Assembly (NCBI GenBank): GCA_026400375.1
Contig: JAPLPG010000239.1
Coordinates: 52,134-116,133 of the forward strand
Direction: 5' to 3'
Length of the DNA stretch: 64,000 nucleotides
Source of the DNA: Novosphingobium sp.
GTDB lineage: Bacteria > Pseudomonadota > Alphaproteobacteria > Sphingomonadales > Sphingomonadaceae
Position numbers and translations under genes: made by a program
Shown here: positions 1-7,589 of the stretch, in pieces
Numbering within the stretch: the stretch's first letter is position 1
Layout: each line of letters begins with the position of its first letter
The notes under the pieces: model-generated
What the model was told of the DNA's origin: nothing
The model's input: only the letters and a program-made list of their open reading frames with translations
Database searches by the model: none

Positions 1-18
1 CCTTTTGGGGGATGGGCT

Positions 19-288
19 GTGAGCCGCTGGCGCGACGCCGCGCGGGCATTGATTGCGGTGCTGACGCGGGATTTACCTGCGGATGCCAGCTTGAAGGACC
101 GGCGCAAGGCGCTGTGGGGCAAAGGCTATCCTGCGCATCAAGGCACCGTGTGGGGCCGGAAGGTGTGGGGGCAGGAAGTGCGCAAGTATCTTGCCAGCAA
201 CGGCGATTCGACCGCGCGCGTTTCGAACCGCCCTGTCGCATGGCCGGAGCATGTGCATTTCCCGTTCCGTGAGGGCACCGATGCCTAA
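19..288 (+). CDS. hypothetical early phage protein
   Basis: An 89-residue basic protein of unknown function, the first gene of the visible early operon. The GTG at 19 has a G-rich Shine-Dalgarno-like stretch at 7-12 and overlaps a TGA (20-22) that could end an upstream gene, as at most junctions in this operon. The reading frame is open to the window edge, so a longer N-terminus cannot be excluded. Its stop overlaps the ATG of the next gene at 281. The residues GTVWGRKVWGQEVRKYL may form a DNA-contacting helix, but I do not recognise the family. Confidence 0.6.
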   Translation: MSRWRDAARALIAVLTRDLPADASLKDRRKALWGKGYPAHQGTVWGRKVWGQEVRKYLASNGDSTARVSNRPVAWPEHVHFPFREGTDA

Positions 289-736
289 GGCGCGGGCGCA
301 TCCTGACCAGTTGGCGCTGAACCTCAGCACGCCGACCATGCTGACCGGCCCTGCCGCGTTGGCGGGGCTGGATGCGCGAGTCTGCCGCACGGTGGGCACC
401 ATTCTGGCTAGTGATGGCAGGCCGCGCGAGGTGATCGCGGCGGAACTTTCGGTTCTGCTGAACGACGAAGTGAGCAAGCCGATGCTGGATGCCTATTCCA
501 GCCCGGCACGGATGGACCATAAAGTGCCGGTAAGCCGGTTCCTTGGCCTGCTGGCGGTGACGGCGCGCGTCGATCTGATGAGCCCGCTGGTGCGCGAGAT
601 CGGGGCGACGCTGCTGATCGGCGAGGAAGTGAAAACCGCGCGGCTGGGCCATCTGCGCCAGCAGGCGCGCGAGATCGCCACCGAAATTCGTGAACTTGAG
701 CAGTCGGCTCCAATGATCCGGGGGAATTTGCGTTGA
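281..736 (+). CDS. hypothetical early phage protein upstream of transposase
   Basis: A 151-residue soluble protein. I chose the ATG at 281 because it overlaps the preceding stop (ATGCCTAA) and the frame then runs to a TGA at 734-736 that overlaps the transposase TTG start. The middle (HKVPVSRFLGLLAVT) loosely resembles the layout of phage CII-like regulators, in which a helical DNA-binding domain is followed by a short helical tail. This resemblance is weak and no function is assigned. The position directly before transposase A and the coupled start suggest co-expression with the transposition genes. Confidence 0.65.
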   Translation: MPKARAHPDQLALNLSTPTMLTGPAALAGLDARVCRTVGTILASDGRPREVIAAELSVLLNDEVSKPMLDAYSSPARMDHKVPVSRFLGLLAVTARVDLMSPLVREIGATLLIGEEVKTARLGHLRQQAREIATEIRELEQSAPMIRGNLR

Positions 737-2730
737 GCGCGGCAGAGGTCATCTACCCAGAACAGTTCGCGCAACCTGCAGCTGGGCCGAAGGAATGGTT
801 TTCGGCTGCCGATCTTGCCGATCTGCGCCTGCCGGGCCTGCCTGCCGAAGTGCGTTCGGTGCAGCGTAGGGCGGTGGACGAACGCTGGGGCGAGCGCCGC
901 AATCTGGCAGGCGAACTGCTGGCCCGCCCGCGCGGCGCGCGCGGCGGAGGGCTGGAGTTCCATCTGGAAGTGCTGCCGATTGCAGCGCGGCAGGAGCTGA
1001 TCCGGCGCGGGATCAGCTCAGAAACCGCCGAAGCAGCGGCAGCACTGAGCGAAGCCGAAGAGCTTTGGGAATGGCTGGGCCATCAACCTGACAAGGTGCG
1101 TGCAGAAGCGCAGAAGCGCCTTGATGCGGTGAGCGAGGTCCACCTGCTGCACGGGCAAATGAAAGTGGCCAAGGGCATTGCCGTTCGCGAAGTGGCAGCC
1201 AAGCACCGCGTCAGCCAGGCCACGCTGTGGAACTGGTGCAAGGCGGTGATTGGTGTGGAGCGCAAGGACTGGCTGCCTGCGCTGGCCCCGCGCCGCAAGG
1301 GTGGCGGCAAGGTTGCCGATATTCCCGACGAGCTGTGGCAGTTGTTCAAATCAGACTGGCTGCGGCTTAGCCAGCCTCCCATCGCTGCCAGTTACAAGGT
1401 GGTGAAGCGCCGGGCGAAGGCGATGGGCGTAACGCTGCCAAGCGTGCGCGCGTTTCAGCGCAGGATAGAGCGCGAGATCGACCCGTATGTGGTGATCCTT
1501 ATGCGCGAAGGCCGGGAGTCGCTGGAACGCCACGTGCCATCGATCCGGCGCACGGTGACCGATATCAGCGTGATGGAATGGGTGAACATCGACGGACACG
1601 TGTTTGACGTGAAAGTGAAGCACCCTGACACCGGCAAGGATATCAGGCCAACGCTGGTGGCCATTCAGGACGTGCGCAGTTCAAAAATCCTCGCTTGGCG
1701 GGTGGGCGTGAGCGAAAGCGCGGCGACGGTGCGGTTGGTGTTTGCCGATTTGATCCGCGAGTGGGGCATCCCCGCCGATATCATCTTGGACAATGGCCGT
1801 GGCTTTGCAGCGAAGTGGCTGACGGGCGGCGCATTGACGCGATACCGGTTCAAAATCCTGCCCGAAGACCCGCAAGGGCTGCTGGTGCAGTTGGGCGTGA
1901 ACATCCACTGGGCGACGCCGTTTCACGGTCAGGCCAAGCCGATTGAACGCGCCTGGGGCGACCTGTGCAACTACATTGCGAAGAGCGCCGAGGTGGACGG
2001 CGCGTACACCGGCAATTCCCCGGTCAACAAGCCCGCCAACTATGGCAGCCGCGTGATGGAGTGGGATGAATTCTGCGCGCTGGTGGACCGGGAGATTGCC
2101 GAACACAACGCCAGTGAAGGTCGCGCGGGCCGTGATTACAAGGGCCGCAGCTTTGACCAGGTGTTTGCAGAAGGGTGGGCCGATGCGGCGGTCAAGCAAC
2201 CGAGCCGCCAGCAGCTGCGCGACAGCCTGCTGGCCGTAGAGCGCAAGCGTGGCAATACCAAGGATGGCGAAATCAGCCTGTTTGGAAACCGATATTGGTC
2301 AACAGAGTGCCGCCAGATCGCGGGCAAGTATGTGACCGTGCGGTTTGACCCTGACGATCTGCACACTGAGGTCCATATCTATGGCGAGAACGGGGCCTAC
2401 CTGTTCAGCGCGCCGGTCTTGGCAGACTACGGCTTCAAACAGACCGAAGGGTCCAAGGTTGTGCAGAAGCGCCGCGCGCATGTGCGGAAACTGGCGAAGA
2501 CGATGGCGGAAGCACAGGAACTGCTCGATCCGTCCGAAGTGGCACGGATCAAGGCCGGTGTGCCGGTGGCTGAACCGAAAAGCGTGGGGAGGCCCGGCGC
2601 ATCGATCGGCGTCATCACGCGCAAATCATCGGCAGTGCCGAAGCCCGAGCCGCATGCACCGGAAAAACAAGTCAGAGCATCTGCATCAAGAGTTTTTGCC
2701 GCGCTGGGAAAGCCCCGGCTGGTGAAATGA
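733..2730 (+). CDS. Mu-type DDE transposase A
   Basis: Catalyses strand transfer for integration and replicative transposition of the phage. The N-terminus (about residues 17-50, WFSAADLADLRLPGLP) is a Mu-type winged helix, followed by further helix-turn-helix regions (KHRVSQATLWNWCKAV near 160) that bind phage ends. The RNase H-like core has the three expected acidic residues: D287 in NIDGH, D353 in LDNGRG and E405 in PIERAWGD. Their spacing is close to MuA (D269, D336, E392). At 665 residues it matches MuA length. The start is a TTG overlapping the previous stop. The C-terminal tail is expected to contact the B ATPase encoded next. Confidence 0.96.
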   Translation: MSAAEVIYPEQFAQPAAGPKEWFSAADLADLRLPGLPAEVRSVQRRAVDERWGERRNLAGELLARPRGARGGGLEFHLEVLPIAARQELIRRGISSETAEAAAALSEAEELWEWLGHQPDKVRAEAQKRLDAVSEVHLLHGQMKVAKGIAVREVAAKHRVSQATLWNWCKAVIGVERKDWLPALAPRRKGGGKVADIPDELWQLFKSDWLRLSQPPIAASYKVVKRRAKAMGVTLPSVRAFQRRIEREIDPYVVILMREGRESLERHVPSIRRTVTDISVMEWVNIDGHVFDVKVKHPDTGKDIRPTLVAIQDVRSSKILAWRVGVSESAATVRLVFADLIREWGIPADIILDNGRGFAAKWLTGGALTRYRFKILPEDPQGLLVQLGVNIHWATPFHGQAKPIERAWGDLCNYIAKSAEVDGAYTGNSPVNKPANYGSRVMEWDEFCALVDREIAEHNASEGRAGRDYKGRSFDQVFAEGWADAAVKQPSRQQLRDSLLAVERKRGNTKDGEISLFGNRYWSTECRQIAGKYVTVRFDPDDLHTEVHIYGENGAYLFSAPVLADYGFKQTEGSKVVQKRRAHVRKLAKTMAEAQELLDPSEVARIKAGVPVAEPKSVGRPGASIGVITRKSSAVPKPEPHAPEKQVRASASRVFAALGKPRLVK

Positions 2731-2733
2731 GTT

Positions 2734-2771
2734 GGTGCGCGGGGCGGCCTAGGAAACTGACCCCGCGCACC
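2734..2771 (+). other. 11-bp stem-loop between transposase and B ATPase genes
   Basis: The inverted repeat 2734-2744 / 2761-2771 is perfect over 11 bp (GGTGCGCGGGG and its complement) with a 16-base loop. A smaller CTGTC/GACAG pair (2771-2775 / 2787-2791) follows, just before the B gene SD. No U-run follows, so it is not a standard intrinsic terminator. It may tune B expression relative to A or act as a processing site. That role is inference. Confidence 0.5.
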
Positions 2772-2802
2772 TGTCCCCCAAACAGAGACAGGAGTGTCTA
2801 GC

Positions 2803-3726
2803 ATGGAAGCGAGTACGGATAGAAACCCGTTTATCGAGGAACAGCGCCAGTGGCTGGTGCGGTTCAAGGAAGAGGCGGATTTCAGCTGGCCACAACTGGC
2901 CAAGCGGATCGGCAGGCCTGCGGGCACGCTGAGCCAGTTCGGCAGCGCCAAGGGTTACAACGGCGACGAACTGGGCGTGGCCGAGAAAGTGAACGCCTTC
3001 CGCCAATCGCTTGAAAAGCAGCGTGCGCTGGCGGCGGAACTGCCCGAAGTGCCGGGATTTTTCCGCACTGAAACGACAGACAGGCTGGAATACATGCTGC
3101 GGTTTGCGCAGATGGGACAGATGGTGGCGGCGGCGCTGGAAGCCGGATGCAGCAAGACTGAAACCGCGCAGGCCTATACCCGTAAAACGCCCAACGTGTT
3201 CTATGTAGAGCTGCGCAAATCCGCTGGCGTCACGAACAACATGCTCAAGATGGTGCTTGAGGCGATGGGCGTGAAAGACCCGAAGGGCGGCACGTTCGAC
3301 ATGTCTGCGCAGGTTTGCGAAATCCTGCGGAAATGCAGCAAGCCGCTGATCATCTTCGACGAAGCGCAGCATCTTACCGAGGCGTCGCTGGAAGAAATCC
3401 GCAGCTGGCCCGACACCCTCGACGGTGCCCGCGCCGCGATTACCGGGATCGCTTTCTTCGGCAACATCGGCATTCTGCAGAAGCTGGCGCGCTATGCCCA
3501 GCTTTCGAGCCGCATCCGTCTGCGGCACGAACAGCGCACACCGATGCCTGCCGATATCGAGGCGCTGGCCGATGCGTGGGGTGTCAGCGACGAAGCGAGC
3601 CGGAAGCAGCTGCACGTCGTTTGCAGCCGTCTGGGCGGGCTGCGCACTGCGGAGGACGTGCCGCTCGCTCTCGACCATCTGGAAGACGCATGGGCGGAAC
3701 TCGATTTCCGGGCGGTGGCAGCATGA
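2803..3726 (+). CDS. MuB-like AAA ATPase, transposition target selector
   Basis: A 307-residue counterpart of MuB, which binds target DNA, stimulates the transposase and confers target immunity. Residues about 26-50 (WPQLAKRIGRPAGTLSQF) form a helix-turn-helix as in the MuB N-domain. The Walker A region is unusual: EAGCSKT (K118) replaces the normal GxxGxGKT. Walker B is clear (LIIFDEAQ, D186), with an arginine-rich C-terminal region. The ATG at 2803 has GGAG eight bases upstream; a GTG at 2794 in frame is less likely. It overlaps the next gene by 4 bases. Confidence 0.9.
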   Translation: MEASTDRNPFIEEQRQWLVRFKEEADFSWPQLAKRIGRPAGTLSQFGSAKGYNGDELGVAEKVNAFRQSLEKQRALAAELPEVPGFFRTETTDRLEYMLRFAQMGQMVAAALEAGCSKTETAQAYTRKTPNVFYVELRKSAGVTNNMLKMVLEAMGVKDPKGGTFDMSAQVCEILRKCSKPLIIFDEAQHLTEASLEEIRSWPDTLDGARAAITGIAFFGNIGILQKLARYAQLSSRIRLRHEQRTPMPADIEALADAWGVSDEASRKQLHVVCSRLGGLRTAEDVPLALDHLEDAWAELDFRAVAA

Positions 3727-4166
3727 GCGGCCCCAAGATCGGAGTGCCGCTGATGGACGGCGTGGCCTCGCTCATGATGGATGCTCTCAGGCATGCTGCC
3801 GAACACGCTGCCGAACGCTGCGAGCACAACCTGACGGTTTCGGTGAGTCTGCGCCCCGGTGGCTTTGTGGTGATGGGCCGCGTGGAGCTTGCGCTGGTGG
3901 GCTATAACTACGAGTTGGCAGTGCCTTATGTCACGATGGAGGTTGAACCGACGGCGCTGCTCGTGGGGGTCGAGAAAGTCGCGGACTTGTTGCAAGAGCG
4001 TCGCCGTTCACTCGGAATGCTCACAGTGACCGTCTCGCCTGCTGGCCAAAAGCCTGAGGTTAACCTGACTGAGCACAGTCACTGGAGCTATTTCGACAAG
4101 GCGGTGCGCGCGTTTGCCGTGCTGGCGATCGTGGTCTGCATTCCGCTGGCGGGAGGGCTGTTCTGA
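3723..4166 (+). CDS. hypothetical early protein with C-terminal membrane segment
   Basis: A 147-residue protein beginning at the ATG that overlaps the B-gene stop (ATGA). Most of it is soluble, with beta-rich stretches such as NLTVSVSLRPGGFVVMG. The last 20 or so residues (AFAVLAIVVCIPLAGGLF) form one hydrophobic helix ending at the C-terminus, so it may be a tail-anchored inner-membrane protein. Family not recognised. It lies in the semi-essential early region, where phages of this group carry variable accessory genes. Confidence 0.65.
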   Translation: MSGPKIGVPLMDGVASLMMDALRHAAEHAAERCEHNLTVSVSLRPGGFVVMGRVELALVGYNYELAVPYVTMEVEPTALLVGVEKVADLLQERRRSLGMLTVTVSPAGQKPEVNLTEHSHWSYFDKAVRAFAVLAIVVCIPLAGGLF

Positions 4167-4483
4167 TGGACATCAAGCCCAAGTTCACGCCTGGTCCCTA
4201 TCGGATTGATGACCATTCTGACGATTGCTTCGAAATCGTCGGTCGGCCCACATGGCCTTGCACCCGCTTCGGAGTGAAGGGCGAATGGGGGATTGCGAGA
4301 ACCGACGATCTGATGTGCGATTACCCCGAAGAAGCAGCTGCGAATGCGCGCCTTTTGGCAGCATCGCACCAACTCTTTTGGTTTGTTGCAGCGGTCGCCA
4401 AGAAAAATCCTGTGTTCGCGAATTCGCGCGAAAAGGAGCGCATTGCGGAAGCGCGTCGCCTGATCAAACAGGTGCTATCATGA
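4166..4483 (+). CDS. hypothetical phage protein (TPGPY / ANARLLAAS type)
   Basis: A 105-residue protein that starts in the TGATG overlap with the previous gene. It has the layout of a small protein common in phages: an N-terminal FTPGPY motif, a central turn-rich stretch, and a helix EEAAANARLLAASHQLF. Biochemical function is unknown. Its stop overlaps the start of the DnaA-C-like gene, so it is part of the same early transcript. Confidence 0.65.
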   Translation: MDIKPKFTPGPYRIDDHSDDCFEIVGRPTWPCTRFGVKGEWGIARTDDLMCDYPEEAAANARLLAASHQLFWFVAAVAKKNPVFANSREKERIAEARRLIKQVLS

Positions 4484-4896
4484 TCGGCGGCGCACCCTTC
4501 TGGCGGGATGGCGATCAGCGCCAGTCTTCGCTGCCCGCGCTACGGCCTGTTGCCGACAGGCCGGTGTGGGTTTCGCCTTCGCGCGTGATCGCGTTTGTCT
4601 GCCTGTTCTACCGGATCGAGGAAGCGGCGTTCTTTGCGCATCGCCGTGCCGACGAACTGGTGGCGGCGCGGGCGCTGGTGGTGTGGCTGTTGCGGCAGGT
4701 TCCGGCACAGCCGATGAACTATTGCCAGATTGGCCGCGCCATCGAGCGGGACCGCACCAGCGTGATGCACCTGCACAAGCATGTAATCCGGCTGCGACTG
4801 CAGGACCGCGCGTTCAAGCGCGTGGCCGAGGCCATGCGGTTCCACTTCACGCACATCTATTCCCATATCGGAGGGCCTGATCATGCCAGCCTTTAA
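4480..4896 (+). CDS. DnaA C-terminal-domain-like DNA-binding protein
   Basis: A 138-residue protein beginning at ATG 4480 (ATGA overlap). The C-terminal half resembles DnaA domain IV: VIAFVCLFYRIEEAAFFAHRRADELVAARALVVWLLR, then YCQIGRAIERDRTSVMHLHKH, the helix-turn-helix plus signature helix that reads DnaA boxes. No AAA ATPase domain is present. It could bind DnaA-box-like sites on host or phage DNA, perhaps to recruit or block host replication. That role is inference. Its end overlaps gemA by 14 bases. Confidence 0.7.
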   Translation: MIGGAPFWRDGDQRQSSLPALRPVADRPVWVSPSRVIAFVCLFYRIEEAAFFAHRRADELVAARALVVWLLRQVPAQPMNYCQIGRAIERDRTSVMHLHKHVIRLRLQDRAFKRVAEAMRFHFTHIYSHIGGPDHASL

Positions 4897-5596
4897 TGCA
4901 GTGCAGGCCGCGCCTGCCAAGTTCGACGCATCGCAGCGCCGCCGCAGGTCGATGCTGGCGAAGGTTCATATCGCCATCAAAGACCTGCGCATGGCCGAAG
5001 ACGATTATCAGCAGATCGTCTTCGACAAGACAGGCAAGACGAGCCTTGAGGGTGCAACCGAGGCCCAGATCGGCAAGGTGCTCGACGTGATGAAAGCCAA
5101 GGGGTTCAAGCCGCTTCCGGGCAAAAACAAGGTGGCGACGCATCCGATGGCGCTGAAGGCGCGGGCAATGTGGGAGTCGCTGTATCATCTGGGGGCGATC
5201 CGCAATCCGGCCTATGAGGCGCTGGAAGGCTGGGCGTGTCAACGGTTGGGTTGCGCCAAGCTGCAGTGGGCGAGGCAATCCGATGCCACCCGGATCATCG
5301 AGCCGCTGAAGGACTGGGCAAAGCGCGAAGGCTGGTTGCAACACAATCCGGCCACGGGACGAGCCTTGAGCCCGATCGAACTGAGAGCTTCGCTGTGCAG
5401 TGCCATCCTGCTCAAGTTGAAGGACGAAGGCGTGGTGCCGGGTGACTGGCTGTTGCACCATGCCGCATGGCAGCTTTGCGGCATCGAGAACGCCAAGGCC
5501 GATCCGTGGACGGCCAGCGACTACGACCGCCTTGCCGCTGCACTGGGTGACAGGCTGCGTGCGCACAAAGCTGCAACAGGAGGTGCCCGTGGCTAA
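4883..5596 (+). CDS. gemA: GemA / Gp16 family protein (DUF1018)
   Basis: A 237-residue protein matching the Mu Gp16/GemA family, which in Mu is an early protein that modulates host gene expression and DNA topology. Family features seen are the N-terminal RRRSMLAKVHIAIKDLRMAEDDYQQIV, then KTSLEGATEAQIGKVLDVMKAKGFKP, and the MALKARAMWESLYHLGAI block. The early-operon position before mor agrees with Mu gene order. The start is inside the previous gene. Confidence 0.88.
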   Translation: MPAFNAVQAAPAKFDASQRRRRSMLAKVHIAIKDLRMAEDDYQQIVFDKTGKTSLEGATEAQIGKVLDVMKAKGFKPLPGKNKVATHPMALKARAMWESLYHLGAIRNPAYEALEGWACQRLGCAKLQWARQSDATRIIEPLKDWAKREGWLQHNPATGRALSPIELRASLCSAILLKLKDEGVVPGDWLLHHAAWQLCGIENAKADPWTASDYDRLAAALGDRLRAHKAATGGARG

Positions 5597-5813
5597 GATC
5601 GCAACTGCATTCGCCGACAATCGCGGTAACCTGCATCCGACGGCTGAGGCTGCGGTTCTTGCAGACCTGACCGTGATCCTTGGCCGCGTTGGCGCAGAAA
5701 GTTCGCTGACTGCCGGGCTTGCCCAGCGCATCATCGAGAAGCGCGCCGACATCGAGGCGGTGTTTGCCGACCTCGACGCAATGACGGGAGGCGAACATGC
5801 GCAAGCAGCGTAG
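5589..5813 (+). CDS. small hypothetical early protein
   Basis: A 74-residue acidic, helical protein. The GTG at 5589 is preferred because AGGAGGT lies at 5578-5584, a near-perfect SD with 4-base spacing, and the start overlaps the end of gemA. The sequence (RGNLHPTAEAAVLADLTVILGRVG) has no motif I recognise. It overlaps the next short gene by 17 bases. Confidence 0.6.
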   Translation: MAKIATAFADNRGNLHPTAEAAVLADLTVILGRVGAESSLTAGLAQRIIEKRADIEAVFADLDAMTGGEHAQAA

Positions 5814-5922
5814 CCCCGAGTATCGGGCTTTCAAGCGCCGCATCTGGATGTGCATCTATGCTTTCGTGCTGCTGGAGCTGATCGCCATCGGCGGCATTTT
5901 GCATCTTGGGGGCGTGCTGTGA
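5797..5922 (+). CDS. 41-residue single-pass membrane peptide
   Basis: A very short gene from ATG 5797 (GGGAGGCG upstream) to TGA 5920-5922. It encodes a basic N-terminus (MRKQRSPEYRAFKRRIW) and one hydrophobic helix (AFVLLELIAIGGILHL). It is nested between overlapping neighbours and its stop overlaps the next GTG, which supports translation. It is likely an inner-membrane peptide with the N-terminus inside. Function unknown. Confidence 0.5.
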   Translation: MRKQRSPEYRAFKRRIWMCIYAFVLLELIAIGGILHLGGVL

Positions 5923-6218
5923 CGCGCCCGGTGAAGCACAAGCCGGTAGAGATATCGAACCATGCCATGATGCGCTGGCTGGAGCGCAGTGGTGTGGTCG
6001 ATATCGAGGCAATGCGCACGGCATTGTCTGCGGCGCTGGATCGGGCGGTTGCAGCCAGCGCGGCAATCGGCGGCGGCGAATGTCTGATCCTGTCGAATGG
6101 GCTGGTTTATGTCGTGAGGGACAATGTGCTGATCACGGTTGTTCCTGACAACGGGCGAGGAAAGCACGCGCGCAATTTTACCCATCATGCCAACCGCCCG
6201 ACCAACGGAAACGTGTGA
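5919..6218 (+). CDS. hypothetical early protein (DUF4258-like layout)
   Basis: A 99-residue protein starting at the GTG in a GTGA overlap. It begins with an ISNHAMMRWLER block followed by beta strands CLILSNGLVYVV and NVLITVVPD. This H-A-x(2)-R pattern with alternating strands recalls the DUF4258 / BECR-like small fold, but the match is by eye only. It overlaps the mor-like gene by 1 base (TGATG). Confidence 0.6.
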   Translation: MTRPVKHKPVEISNHAMMRWLERSGVVDIEAMRTALSAALDRAVAASAAIGGGECLILSNGLVYVVRDNVLITVVPDNGRGKHARNFTHHANRPTNGNV

Positions 6219-6592
6219 TGGATGAAGGGCGGCTTACCATCCAGCTACAGGCAATCCTGGGCATGGAAGGCTACGTCCGTTTTTGCCAGGCGCTGGGCGG
6301 CACGCGCGTTTATGTCTCGCACCGTTTCAGTGATGATCACGCCGCCGTGGAAGCGGTGGGCCGGGAAAAGGCTGACAAGCTTTCACGTGCCATGGCACCG
6401 GCCACGATCCGCGTCCCGCTCGCCCGGCGCGAACGGGCGCTGTTCTATCGCAATTTAGGCCTGTCTGACGCCAAGATTGCCCTGCAGCTGGGCATCACCG
6501 AAAACGGCGTGGGCAAGTTGTTCAAACGAGAGCCGGACTTGCCAGACCGGCCCGGATCGGCCAAGAACGGGGCGCAGCTAAGCCTGTTCTAG
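6218..6592 (+). CDS. Mor-like middle transcription activator
   Basis: A 124-residue protein of the Mu Mor/C activator layout. The N-terminal dimerisation part contains CQALGGTRVYVS, equivalent to the GG-x-x-Y-I/V-P region of Mor. The C-terminal helix-turn-helix is LGLSDAKIALQLGITENGVGKLFKR, about residues 80-104. Such proteins activate promoters lacking a good -35 element. Its place is right for Mu: last gene of the early unit, followed by a terminator and the lysis genes. A GTG at 6215 is an alternative start. Confidence 0.8.
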   Translation: MDEGRLTIQLQAILGMEGYVRFCQALGGTRVYVSHRFSDDHAAVEAVGREKADKLSRAMAPATIRVPLARRERALFYRNLGLSDAKIALQLGITENGVGKLFKREPDLPDRPGSAKNGAQLSLF

Positions 6593-6611
6593 TGCGCTAA
6601 CAGGACTTCAG

Positions 6612-6636
6612 GCCCGCTTCGGCGGGCATATTTTTT
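6612..6636 (+). terminator. intrinsic terminator after mor-like gene
   Basis: The stem GCCCGC-TTCG-GCGGGC at 6612-6627 is followed by ATA and six T. It separates the early/middle unit from the lysis genes. The same 27 bases (6612-6638) recur exactly at 16380-16406. Confidence 0.88.
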
Positions 6637-6729
6637 GCCCCCCACAGACGCGACAGTCGGCCTATCGAAGGGGCTGGCGGCAGGACTTGCGACGCTGGCC
6701 CCGATCCAGATTTGGACGGGGTTCGGGCC

Positions 6730-7299
6730 ATGACGGCGAATGTGAACAAGCTGATCGACCGGGTGATCGGTGTGGAGGGTGGATACGTCAACCATCCTGC
6801 CGACCGGGGTGGCGAGACGATCTGGGGTATCACCGCGCAGGTCGCCCGCGCCTATGGCTACACCGGGCCGATGCGCACCATGCCGCGCCCGATCGCCGCA
6901 GACATCTATCGAAAGCGCTTTTGGGATGAGCCGGGCCTTGCCCGTGTGGCCGACCATGCGCCGCGCCTTGCCGCTGAACTGTTCGATACGGGCGTGAACA
7001 TGGGCACCAGCGTGCCCGGCCAGTTCCTGCAGCGCGTGCTGAACGTGATGAACCGGCAGGGGCGCGACTATCCCGACATTCCGGTTGACGGGCGCATCGG
7101 CACGATGACCATCGCTTCGCTGCGCGCCTTCTTAAGCGTGCGGGGAGCGCCCGGTGAGGAGGTTCTCATCAAGGCCTGCGAGGCGCTGCAGGGCGCACGC
7201 TACATCGGCATTGCCGAGGGCCGCGATAGCCAGGAAGCGTTCGTCTATGGCTGGATGGCACATCGCGTGGGCAACACCATGCAGGGTGCCGCCAAGTGA
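6730..7299 (+). CDS. endolysin, glycoside hydrolase family 108 muramidase
   Basis: A 189-residue peptidoglycan hydrolase that cleaves the glycan backbone at lysis. The GH108 signature is near the N-terminus: VEGGYVNHPADRGGETIWGIT, with E16 as the expected catalytic acid. The C-terminal peptidoglycan-binding part (NVMNRQGRDYPDIPVDGRIG, then LRAFL) is also typical. No signal peptide is seen, so it depends on the holin. It is the first gene after the terminator, in the place of Mu lys, and overlaps the holin gene by 4 bases. Confidence 0.93.
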   Translation: MTANVNKLIDRVIGVEGGYVNHPADRGGETIWGITAQVARAYGYTGPMRTMPRPIAADIYRKRFWDEPGLARVADHAPRLAAELFDTGVNMGTSVPGQFLQRVLNVMNRQGRDYPDIPVDGRIGTMTIASLRAFLSVRGAPGEEVLIKACEALQGARYIGIAEGRDSQEAFVYGWMAHRVGNTMQGAAK

Positions 7300-7589
7300 C
7301 GTTCTGGGACTGGCTCTACAAGGTTGGCCCAGGCTGGCCTTCGCAGCGCGGGTGGTATGCGCTGGCGCTGTGCCTGCAGACCAGCGTCATCGTCGTCATG
7401 CTGGCGCTTTACCCGGAACTTAGCAGCAATGAGTTCTTCAAGGTCATTGCCAATGCTGTGATCGTGACGGGCTGGGTCGGCTACGCCGTGGCAGGCCGCG
7501 ACAATACCGTTGACCGCGAACAGGTGGGCAAGGCCCAGGACATTGCCGCCAAGCTGCTCGATCAGCAGCGGACGGGAGGCGCGGCATGA
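7296..7589 (+). CDS. holin
   Basis: A 97-residue inner-membrane protein starting at a GTG overlapping the endolysin stop. It has two predicted transmembrane helices, GWYALALCLQTSVIVVMLALY and FKVIANAVIVTGWVGYAVAG, then a charged cytoplasmic tail (DREQVGKAQDIAAKLLDQQ). Size, topology and the place between endolysin and spanin genes fit a class II-like holin that releases the endolysin to the periplasm. Confidence 0.82.
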   Translation: MTFWDWLYKVGPGWPSQRGWYALALCLQTSVIVVMLALYPELSSNEFFKVIANAVIVTGWVGYAVAGRDNTVDREQVGKAQDIAAKLLDQQRTGGAA

